A DNA stretch of 13,383 nucleotides from Synergistaceae bacterium (lineage in GTDB: Bacteria > Synergistota > Synergistia > Synergistales > Aminobacteriaceae): NCBI GenBank assembly GCA_017455085.1, contig JAFTBT010000152.1, positions 1 to 13,383 of the forward strand. The letters run 5' to 3'. The notes under the pieces were generated by a model. The model saw only the letters and a program-made list of their open reading frames with translations. It ran no database searches and was not told the origin of the DNA. The position numbers were made by a program, and so were the translations under genes. Each line of letters begins with the position of its first letter. Within the stretch, counting starts at the first letter, position 1. Shown here in pieces: positions 5,781 to 12,477 of this stretch.

Positions 5781-7142
5781 TTAGGCGTTCCTTTCTGCGG
5801 CAGCTTTTGCCTCAAGGTCTGCCTGAATCTGCTTGATGTACTTATCGAGATTCATCATGATGCACAGAATCAGGACTATCACCGAGAAAATCGCTCCGCT
5901 GTACCCAAACGCGAACTTGATTGCCTCCACCGCTGAAGCACTCTGTACCGCTGCTGTGCCGTCATACCCTCCGAACGCGATAATCCAGCTCCCAATCGCA
6001 AGCCCGAACCCAATACCTAACTTCATCCCGAAAGATGTGCAGCTGTTCACGAGACCTTCAGAACGGATTCCAAATTTCCACTCGCCATAATCCACAACGT
6101 CAGCAGTCATAGCGAACAGGCTCGAGAATATGAACCCTATCCCTGCACCGCGAACGCATACCCCGAACATCGCAAGGGTGAACGCTGAACCTGCAAGCCC
6201 TATGATTACCGAACCCGCTATCATGCACAGAGAACCCAGTATCAATATTTTCTGTTTGCCCCATTTCCTGACCATAGCAGGGACAATCAGATTCACTAGC
6301 ATCGTAGGAAGTGAGTACGCAAGGCTCATCAAGGCTATAGCTTCCACGTCATTAAGGATGATATTCGCATAGTAGTACTGAGTCTGAAGAGGGCAGCAGT
6401 AAGCTATATACACGAACATGAACAGCAAAGCCTGAATGTAGAAATATTTGTTCCTGACCAGCGCAGGGAATGCCTCACGGAATGGGACTTTTTTGATGTT
6501 GAGTTCACCGGAGTCGTTTTCGCCGACGTGTTCCTTCACTCCGAAGAAGCATAGTGCAGACAGAACCATTGCGATTATGGCGTAGATGATGGAAAGTTTC
6601 CGCCAGCCCACAGACGCGAGCAGCTTGGCCGTAACAGCGTTAGTGATGATAGCTGTGATCTGGGTCATCACGAACCTCATTGCTGCAGCTGACGCCCTGT
6701 CCTGAACGTCAAGGGTCATTCTCGACAATAGGGCGTTGAACGGCAGGTTGTTAGCTGTGTAGACGATTACCATCATGAATATGTAGGTTAAGTAGACGTA
6801 AATTAGCTTGCCTTTTTCGGAGAGGTCTTCGGGGCAGTTGAAGAGTACATAGATCCCGATTGCCATCAGCGGAGCAGTCCAGAGCATCCAGGGGCGGGCT
6901 TTGCCGTATTTGCTGGTGGTTTTGTCGACGAGTGCACCCATGAGCAAATCAGAGCCTCCGTCTAGGATCCTGCACAGCAACAGCATAGTTCCCACAGCGG
7001 CGGCGGCGATTCCTACGGTGTCGGTGTAGTAGGCGGATAAGAATGTTCCTGTGAGAGCGACAACGATATTTGCGCTGCAGTCTCCGATTCCGTAAGCGAA
7101 CTTCTCGGAAAAAGACAGCTTGATATTAGGCTTGGCGGACAT
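5781..7142 (-). CDS. GPH-family (MelB-like) glycoside/pentoside/hexuronide:cation symporter
   Basis: A 453-residue inner-membrane transporter of the major facilitator superfamily with about twelve hydrophobic segments. The GPH signature is clear: RILDGGSDLLMGALVDKTTS (58-77) followed by GKARPW (80-85). Asp61 and Asp65 match the cation-binding Asp55 and Asp59 of E. coli MelB, so Na+ or H+ coupling is probably intact. A central hydrophilic loop (KEHVGENDSGELNIKKVPFR) divides the two six-helix halves, and the C-terminus is a charged cytoplasmic tail. GPH members bring in glycosides, pentosides or hexuronides. It is the first gene of the operon, with AGGAGG at 7152-7157 nine bases before ATG 7142, followed after 3 nt by the esterase. 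No glycosidase is present in the operon, which is unusual for a sugar uptake unit. Confidence 0.9.
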   Translation of the reverse strand: MSAKPNIKLSFSEKFAYGIGDCSANIVVALTGTFLSAYYTDTVGIAAAAVGTMLLLCRILDGGSDLLMGALVDKTTSKYGKARPWMLWTAPLMAIGIYVLFNCPEDLSEKGKLIYVYLTYIFMMVIVYTANNLPFNALLSRMTLDVQDRASAAAMRFVMTQITAIITNAVTAKLLASVGWRKLSIIYAIIAMVLSALCFFGVKEHVGENDSGELNIKKVPFREAFPALVRNKYFYIQALLFMFVYIAYCCPLQTQYYYANIILNDVEAIALMSLAYSLPTMLVNLIVPAMVRKWGKQKILILGSLCMIAGSVIIGLAGSAFTLAMFGVCVRGAGIGFIFSSLFAMTADVVDYGEWKFGIRSEGLVNSCTSFGMKLGIGFGLAIGSWIIAFGGYDGTAAVQSASAVEAIKFAFGYSGAIFSVIVLILCIMMNLDKYIKQIQADLEAKAAAERNA

Positions 7143-7210
7143 GTCAAGCTACCTCCTTATAGATATAGATTTCGTTAATGTTCGGTGAATTACTAATGTG
7201 GTATATATAA

Positions 7211-7239
7211 ATGATATATCTGATGCAATTTTTCCACAA
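7211..7239 (-). promoter_or_regulatory. Putative promoter of the symporter operon
   Basis: On the - strand TTGTGG (7239-7234) and TATCAT (7216-7211) are 17 nt apart, giving a leader of about 60 nt to ATG 7142. The same two boxes, nearly letter for letter (TTGTGC, 17 nt, TATCAT), occur before nfnA. The -10 box overlaps the self-complementary GATATATC at 7213-7220. This is a pattern match only. Confidence 0.4.
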
Positions 7240-7244
7240 GTATG

Positions 7245-7256
7245 AAGAAATTTCTT
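7245..7256. promoter_or_regulatory. Perfect 12-bp palindrome, possible operator
   Basis: AAGAAATTTCTT is perfectly self-complementary and lies just upstream of the -35 box proposed for the symporter operon, in the 219-nt A/T-rich gap between two divergent genes. Its place fits an activator or repressor site for either side, but no regulator gene is in view and short A/T palindromes arise by chance. Confidence 0.25.
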
Positions 7257-7361
7257 TGCTGCTATATTTTTGCTAGTAATGATTTGAGTTGAAGAAGGCT
7301 GAAAAATCCATGATATATTATTACAATCCAGAGCTTATAACTTCACGGAAAGGGTGATACT

Positions 7362-9095
7362 TTGAGAAACACTATATTATGTACGCTGATAATGATTGTG
7401 CTTTTCGGGAGTCCTGCATATCCAGCAGAAGACTTTTCGCACTCCGAAGGCTACGACACACAAAACACCATGCTCGCGCTGAACATGGCCGTAGTCTCCG
7501 TACACAGGATACTCACCACCCAGAGCAGGGCAGTACTCGATGACGAATACCAAAATATCATCAACAACCTCAGTCTCGGAAATATCAGGTCTGACCCCGA
7601 AATCACAGCCCTATACGAAAAATTACTTGACATCACCAGCCGCAAAAAACTCCGCACTGACGAATCCCAACGCCTACGCACCGCCTACACCGCACAGGCC
7701 AAGCACTCAATCTCCGGTGCACTCTCGGATTTCGGGAAGTCTTCAGCGTCAGCCATCCGCGAAGAAGGAGGCATCAGGGCATTTTTCGGGAGCTTCAGCA
7801 CACTACTATCCGTCAGCGCAGCAAGCTACTTCAAGTACCAGATCGGCGGCATGAATCTCAAGGGCAGCCTCGAGGATAATCTATACCGTCTCAGCACTGA
7901 GGACTTGGCCGACTTCAACGACCTGCAAAAGCAATTGCTCACATCATCATGGAATCTCATGAACCGCTACAAACTTCCTGATGAGTACAGGCTCGTGCAG
8001 AGAAGTATTGATGACTTTTCCCGCGCAGTCGAGGACACTCCAGACCCTTCACGACGTTTACGAATGCTTCAGGCTATGGAGGCAGATTTTCGGGTGTATC
8101 CTCCGTATTGGTACTACAGGGCAAAAGCCGCGTATGACTGCAAAGATTCTGACGAGGCGGGGAAATGCTTTGACGCTTTCGAGGAAGTCTACAGGCCCGT
8201 ATTGCGAAAAGACCCCTATATGCTCGAAACGGCCAAGTACAGAATCAGCGAGATAGTGAATGAGGATCTGCGCAACACTGTGGAGAATCGGGATACTATT
8301 TTGGAGCTGTGCAGGATCATGCGAGAAAACACTCTGCGTGACGACTGGGTGAATAACCTTTTTGCCGGTGCGGTGTACTATGCACTTGACGAGAAAAGTA
8401 CCGGCATCATGTGCGCGGAGATAAACACTGATTTCGGGTATGAGCAGGAACTCAGCGGGGAGATTCTCCGGCTCATGAGGGCGAATATTCCGGCGGGATT
8501 GCTTTTGCGTGAGGCGTTGAGATCCCTGAAACTCAATGAACTTACTGCGAACATGACTAGCCGCGACAAATTTACGGCCTTGATGATTGCTGACTGTCTG
8601 GACGAACGCGACGGAGCTGCGGAGAGACTCAGGATAGCCCGAAGGACTCCGGTTGCACTCCACGCATTGAGGCTTGAGGCTTTCGGGACGGACGGCAGAG
8701 CAGATTTCGGGGAGCTGTGCAGGGTTGTGGAGAGCGTTCCGGTTTCTGGCGATGAGGTCTCACGGGATTATGCGGTGATTATGCCGGTGCTGAGGAGCTA
8801 CTCTGACGATGAGAATCCGAAGGCGTATGCGTTTTTTGGGGATATGTACCTGTACGGCTTTGGTGTCGGTGAAGATTCCGGAATGGCTGTGAATTTTTAC
8901 CGGAAGGCCGCAGAAAAAGGTGATATATACTCTCAGGTGATGTACACGAACATGATTCTTCAGGGCAGGATTCACCCGCAAGATGAGCCGGAGATTCTGA
9001 AGGTGAGTGATGACGAAGTAGTGAGCATTTCACAGGACACAAAGCTCCGCAAAAAACCGAAGCCCTTATTACGATTCTGGCCGTTCAAACGGTAA
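7362..9095 (+). CDS. Exported protein with C-terminal Sel1-like repeat, function unknown
   Basis: A 577-residue protein beginning at TTG 7362 with AAAGGG (7349-7354) ahead of it. Residues 1-22 form a signal peptide, a basic start then ILCTLIMIVLFG, with cleavage likely after SPA (19) or YPA (22). No lipobox is present, so it should be released to the periplasm or outside. The bulk (about 30-480) is helical and charged, resembling TPR-type solenoids; one stretch, YWYYRAKAAYDCKDSDEAGK, reads as a TPR helix pair. One clear Sel1-like repeat lies at 485-525 (AYAFFGDMYLYGFGVGEDSG, then AVNFYRKAAEKGD). Such repeats bind other proteins, often in envelope or stress complexes. The C-terminus is basic (LRKKPKPLLRFWPFKR) and follows a linker, perhaps contacting membrane or nucleic acid. 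It is divergent from the symporter operon and converges on the large lipoprotein gene. Confidence 0.8.
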   Translation: MRNTILCTLIMIVLFGSPAYPAEDFSHSEGYDTQNTMLALNMAVVSVHRILTTQSRAVLDDEYQNIINNLSLGNIRSDPEITALYEKLLDITSRKKLRTDESQRLRTAYTAQAKHSISGALSDFGKSSASAIREEGGIRAFFGSFSTLLSVSAASYFKYQIGGMNLKGSLEDNLYRLSTEDLADFNDLQKQLLTSSWNLMNRYKLPDEYRLVQRSIDDFSRAVEDTPDPSRRLRMLQAMEADFRVYPPYWYYRAKAAYDCKDSDEAGKCFDAFEEVYRPVLRKDPYMLETAKYRISEIVNEDLRNTVENRDTILELCRIMRENTLRDDWVNNLFAGAVYYALDEKSTGIMCAEINTDFGYEQELSGEILRLMRANIPAGLLLREALRSLKLNELTANMTSRDKFTALMIADCLDERDGAAERLRIARRTPVALHALRLEAFGTDGRADFGELCRVVESVPVSGDEVSRDYAVIMPVLRSYSDDENPKAYAFFGDMYLYGFGVGEDSGMAVNFYRKAAEKGDIYSQVMYTNMILQGRIHPQDEPEILKVSDDEVVSISQDTKLRKKPKPLLRFWPFKR

Positions 9096-9096
9096 C

Positions 9097-9125
9097 AAAA
9101 AATGCCCCTGAGAGTTTACAGGGGC
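9097..9125 (-). terminator. Terminator of the large lipoprotein gene (convergent pair)
   Basis: GCCCCTG (9104-9110) and CAGGGGC (9119-9125) form a perfect 7-bp stem with an 8-base loop. On the - strand it is followed by ATTTTTTG (A run 9097-9102 on +), ending the gene whose stop is at 9151. On the + strand the tail TGAAAATTT is weak, so the Sel1-repeat gene may read through to some extent. Confidence 0.8.
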
Positions 9126-9150
9126 TGAAAATTTCCGGAAGTTTGTCCGG

Positions 9151-11109
9151 TTACCAGTTGTTTTGAGCGATCTTGATGGTCTGTATCTGGCCGGTCTCAA
9201 GATCCTTAACCATAACATTAGCTTGACGTACTTCTAGATCGCCTGTGCCAGTATCAAACGTTTTAGCTTGTATGTACACAGACTGCTCTTCTCCACCAGT
9301 AGCCGCACCGCTTGAGGGTTGAACCTGACACCAGCCCGAATCACTGACTGCCTGCCAATTACCGCCGCAAATCAACCTGAATAATGCTATACCACCAACT
9401 TTTCCGAAGTCGAAATTCTTCTGCTTGACGATAATGTGAGGCGGCTTTGCGATGGGAGCAGTACCATATGGAGTACCATTAGCATAACGATTGTCTCTTG
9501 CATTGTTTCCACACCAAGTTTCCCTAAGCTGTGCATTCAATTGTGTGCGTATTGATATGCTCTGGTTCGATTGCGTTACCTGCCACATCCATTCAGAATC
9601 GAGGTCGTTGCGCCGTGTCGAGGCCTCTGGAACATTCCCGTTCCAATCAGGATAATAACCGTTCGGGCCGCCGCTATTATAGTCCGGAGCTTTGAAATCT
9701 ACCTTCCAAGACGGAGTTGCAGTATTGCTCTCATCGATTATTGCCCAGTCATTAGTTGTCCATGTCGCGGAATGGTTGTAGCCTGTACTCTTAGACGTGG
9801 ATGAACTGTACTCAGATGAAACCTTACTAGATACTTTTGCACCATCAGTACCGATTTCAGCTCCGACTTCAGTTCCGACTTTGTAGCCTGTTGTATTCGT
9901 AGTGCCGTAGCTTGTGCCATCGTTGACAGTACTGGATCTGTTTACGTTATGCGGTGCATGGCTGAACAAGTTATACGTAGCTCCGTTTATCGAATGGGAA
10001 AAGTTGTACCACCTCATAGAACCTTTAGTTTTTGTGCCTTCACTATCGGTGTACTTTCTGTATGCTTCAGGCTTGACGAAACAATTTGCCTGCACATAGT
10101 AGTACTCATTCTTGTCGCCGAAATCGTAGAAGCTGTAAACACTGTAGTGAGCTGCGGCCGAAAAATGCAAATAAGAAATGTTTCCGCTCTTGTAGGACAC
10201 ATCAACCGTTATCTTCTGTGCGCCGTAGTTGAACATTTCACCGGATTTCGACTCGTTTGTGAGTGCCGCTGAACGTAACGGGAACTCTGAGGACGACTCG
10301 AAATTCATCATCTCCGCCATCTCGGAGTCTATGCGTGCAGCCCATAGGACAAAATCCGCATAACGGCGTGCCTGGAATAAATACCCCTGCCTGAGTCCTG
10401 CGTACTTGTCATACACAACTCCACTGTTCTCTTCGGTTTGTGTGGACTGCTGACTTCCTGAAGTATCGTTTGAGTCTAAGCTCATGATTTCTTCGAGCAC
10501 ATCTTCCAAGAAAGCAGTGCTGCCCGGAACAACGTACGAGAAATTATGCGCCACATCACCATTGTAACGCTTGGCTATCGCGTACATTTCGGGGTATTCG
10601 TCCTCAGAACCCGACAGCAGTTGTGCAGGGTCAACGTTCATCGGGGGTTCACCTACAGCCTCGTACAGGTCGTTGATTGTGGCTGCTGATGGCCAGAACA
10701 ACGCAATCACATCACCGGATTCGTAGTATGGCTTGATCTTCGCGGAGAGTTCCTGCAGCTTGTTTTCAGGGAGTGTAGCAGCGGCTTTCACAGACTGAGC
10801 ATTGGCAGATGAAACGTTATCGGTGTCGTCCGTGATAAAGTAGTCATCGCCTGAGATAATCATAACTATGTGAATATTTGGCTCAGTGAGATCCTCCGAA
10901 ATCATCTCAGCCTCCAATTCCTGCCCGACAACGTCAAACTCTGGGGAATCGAACACGCTAACCATGCTGGGCATTTCTGCATCGGTGGTAGTGTCTGGAG
11001 ACGATGTATCTGCCAAATTACTGCTAGAGCCTCCGCATCCGCTCGCAATGAACGCCGCGAACAAGAGCAGAGCAACGAAACTTAGAGCAAAAAATCTCTT
11101 AATCGTCAT
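9151..11109 (-). CDS. Large lipoprotein with leukocidin-like beta-hairpin region and C-terminal BACON-like domain
   Basis: A 652-residue secreted lipoprotein. MTIKRFFALSFVALLLFAAF is followed by IASGC, a lipobox with Cys25. A Ser/Thr/Asp linker leads to an N-terminal domain (about 45-200) that I do not recognise. Residues about 297-532 are rich in Tyr, Ser, Thr and Asn. Within them 406-449 (around TTGYKVGTEVGAEIGTDGAK and SSEYSSSTSKSTGY) is a Gly/Ser/Thr-rich, alternating stretch with a central turn, much like the membrane-inserting hairpin of leukocidin/alpha-hemolysin toxins. It is followed by an aromatic W-T-T-N-D-W segment. The last 95 residues resemble a BACON beta-sandwich: GNWQAVSDSGW, VQPSSGAATGG, then strands ending IKIAQNNW. 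Four cysteines (343, 533, 581, 594) could form disulfides. The start is ATG 11109, not GTG 11118, because GAGGTG fits only the former. Pore formation is inference from sequence style. Confidence 0.72.
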   Translation of the reverse strand: MTIKRFFALSFVALLLFAAFIASGCGGSSSNLADTSSPDTTTDAEMPSMVSVFDSPEFDVVGQELEAEMISEDLTEPNIHIVMIISGDDYFITDDTDNVSSANAQSVKAAATLPENKLQELSAKIKPYYESGDVIALFWPSAATINDLYEAVGEPPMNVDPAQLLSGSEDEYPEMYAIAKRYNGDVAHNFSYVVPGSTAFLEDVLEEIMSLDSNDTSGSQQSTQTEENSGVVYDKYAGLRQGYLFQARRYADFVLWAARIDSEMAEMMNFESSSEFPLRSAALTNESKSGEMFNYGAQKITVDVSYKSGNISYLHFSAAAHYSVYSFYDFGDKNEYYYVQANCFVKPEAYRKYTDSEGTKTKGSMRWYNFSHSINGATYNLFSHAPHNVNRSSTVNDGTSYGTTNTTGYKVGTEVGAEIGTDGAKVSSKVSSEYSSSTSKSTGYNHSATWTTNDWAIIDESNTATPSWKVDFKAPDYNSGGPNGYYPDWNGNVPEASTRRNDLDSEWMWQVTQSNQSISIRTQLNAQLRETWCGNNARDNRYANGTPYGTAPIAKPPHIIVKQKNFDFGKVGGIALFRLICGGNWQAVSDSGWCQVQPSSGAATGGEEQSVYIQAKTFDTGTGDLEVRQANVMVKDLETGQIQTIKIAQNNW

Positions 11110-11115
11110 AGAATG

Positions 11116-11121
11116 CACCTC
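11116..11121 (-). promoter_or_regulatory. Ribosome binding site that decides the large lipoprotein start
   Basis: GAGGTG on the - strand lies 6 nt before ATG 11109. The in-frame GTG at 11118 sits inside this site and so is unlikely to be used, and dropping it gives a cleaner signal peptide (MTIKRFF). A weak promoter candidate for the gene is TTGCAG (11174-11169), 17 nt, TACCAT (11151-11146). Confidence 0.6.
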
Positions 11122-11166
11122 ATTTGTTAATGGAATTTGCTATGAATGGTATTACTCGGCTTTGTT

Positions 11167-11273
11167 TTCTGCAAGCTCAAGTGATGAATCCACAGTGTGA
11201 GGGGGTTTTGATGTATTTCTGCAAGATTTCTGCGACTTCAAGCGATGAATCCACAGTGTGAGGCGTTTTTGCT
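11167..11273. repeat. Two direct copies of a roughly 45-nt sequence between divergent genes
   Basis: Copy 1 begins at 11167 and copy 2 at 11228, a 61-nt period. Both contain the identical 20 bases GATGAATCCACAGTGTGAGG, flanked by matching TTCTGC on the left and GTTTTG-like bases on the right. The core includes the near-palindrome CACAGTGTG. On the - strand both copies can be read as PHTVDSSLE(V or L)AE but in different frames, and the reading from copy 1 ends NKAE then a stop. They fill most of the 210-nt gap between the large lipoprotein and the aminotransferase. TACAAT (11275-11280) just after copy 2 may be the aminotransferase -10 box, with no clear -35. The role is unknown: paired operator, dispersed repeat, or relic of a duplicated coding end. 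Confidence 0.8.
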
Positions 11274-11319
11274 GTACAATAACAGGCATTCCCAAAAATG
11301 TTAGGAGTGTAAAAATTTC

Positions 11320-12471
11320 ATGGAGTTAGCGAAAAAATTCACCCAGCAGAAACCTTCCGGCATGATAAGGGTCTTTCAGGCTATCGAGAAAATGCCCGAT
11401 GTCCTCAACCTCAGCATAGGCGAGCCGGATTTCCCAACCGAACCCGACATCATAGAGGCCGGAGCAAAAGCCGCACTCTCCGGCTACACCCACTACCCTC
11501 CGCTTCAGGGCTTCCGTGATGTCCGTGAAGCTGCCTGTGCTTACTGGGAGCGTCACCACGGCTACAAGTCCTCACCCGACAACGTATATATCTCCGTCGG
11601 AAGTCTGCATAATCCGTGGCTTGCGTTCGGTGCATTGCTGAATCCGGGCGATGAGGTCATGCTGATAGAGCCGTACTTCACTCCGTATGCAAATCAGATC
11701 CGCGACAATGGAGGAGTCCCCGTAGCCGTCAAGACCCGCGAAGACAATAACTTTGCTCCGAGCATTGAGGAGCTACGTGCTGCAGCTACTCCCAGAACCC
11801 GCGCTATAGTCCTGAACTTCCCCAACAACCCCACAGGCAGACTCGCGACTCGTAAACAGCTTGAGGAGATCGCAGAATTTGTAGAGGAACGTGATATGTT
11901 CGTGCTGAGTGATGAGATTTACGAATCTATGGTCTTCAGCGGAAAGCATGAGTGTTTTGCGAACATACCCGGCATGAAGGAACGTACATTACTGGCTTCC
12001 GGAGTGTCCAAGAGCCACTGCATGACCGGCTGGAGGATAGGCTACCTGTTTGCGCCTCAGAACGTCATCAACACGATATGCGTACTGTCGTCATACCAGA
12101 CCTACGGGGTGAACACGCTGGCACAAAAAGCTGCGGCGTATGCTATGAACACTCAGGACGAGAAAGTGAAAGCCCGCGCAGAAATTTTCGGCGAACGCAT
12201 GAATATGGTTGTGGGCAGACTAAATTCTATGAAAGGGGTGAAGTGCCATGCTGCGGAAGGAGCATTCTACCTATTCCCTGATATTTCGGGTACGGGACTC
12301 ACCAGCGAAGAATTTACGTGGCAATTGCTCAACGAAGCACATGTAGCGGTCCTGCCGGGAAGCGCATTCGGCGGGACAGGAGAAGGGTATTTACGAATAG
12401 CGTGTACCCAGTCGATGGAGACTCTTACTGAGTCAATGAACAGAATGGAAGAATTTTGCAGGAGGTTTTGA
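11320..12471 (+). CDS. Class I/II pyridoxal-phosphate aminotransferase (aspartate/aromatic type)
   Basis: A 383-residue cytoplasmic fold-type I transaminase that moves an amino group between an amino acid and a 2-oxo acid, usually glutamate/2-oxoglutarate. All key residues are present: SIGEPDFPT near the N-terminus (32-40), Asn170 in NFPNNPTG (166-173), Asp198 and Tyr201 in LSDEIYES, Lys231 as the PLP Schiff base in SGVSKSH, Arg239 in GWRIGY and Arg359 in YLRIACTQS for the substrate carboxylate. The length is normal (380-400). The usual TxGA stretch before ALxNPGDEV reads SVGSLHNPW (92-100), a variant in the cofactor-phosphate loop. Substrate choice (Asp, Ala, Tyr/Phe or other) cannot be fixed. 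AGGAGTG at 11303-11309 precedes ATG 11320. The 3' end contains the ribosome binding site of the next gene, so the two are coupled. Confidence 0.9.
   Translation: MELAKKFTQQKPSGMIRVFQAIEKMPDVLNLSIGEPDFPTEPDIIEAGAKAALSGYTHYPPLQGFRDVREAACAYWERHHGYKSSPDNVYISVGSLHNPWLAFGALLNPGDEVMLIEPYFTPYANQIRDNGGVPVAVKTREDNNFAPSIEELRAAATPRTRAIVLNFPNNPTGRLATRKQLEEIAEFVEERDMFVLSDEIYESMVFSGKHECFANIPGMKERTLLASGVSKSHCMTGWRIGYLFAPQNVINTICVLSSYQTYGVNTLAQKAAAYAMNTQDEKVKARAEIFGERMNMVVGRLNSMKGVKCHAAEGAFYLFPDISGTGLTSEEFTWQLLNEAHVAVLPGSAFGGTGEGYLRIACTQSMETLTESMNRMEEFCRRF
12461..12465 (+). promoter_or_regulatory. Ribosome binding site inside the end of the aminotransferase gene
   Basis: GGAGG lies within the last codons of the aminotransferase (AGG AGG TTT TGA) and 12 nt before GTG 12478. 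It ties translation of the lipoprotein to the upstream gene and supports GTG as the start. Confidence 0.6.
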
Positions 12472-12477
12472 TTCACA

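Noticed and set aside
11167..11273. CRISPR-like pair of repeats
   Set aside because: There are only two imperfect copies, the spacing does not yield a defined repeat-spacer unit, and no cas genes are present.
11228..11320. - strand mini-gene reading SSLEVAEILQKYIKTPSHCGFIT
   Set aside because: It has no start codon with a ribosome binding site, is very short, and the repeat copies are in different frames; it is recorded only as a property of the repeat.
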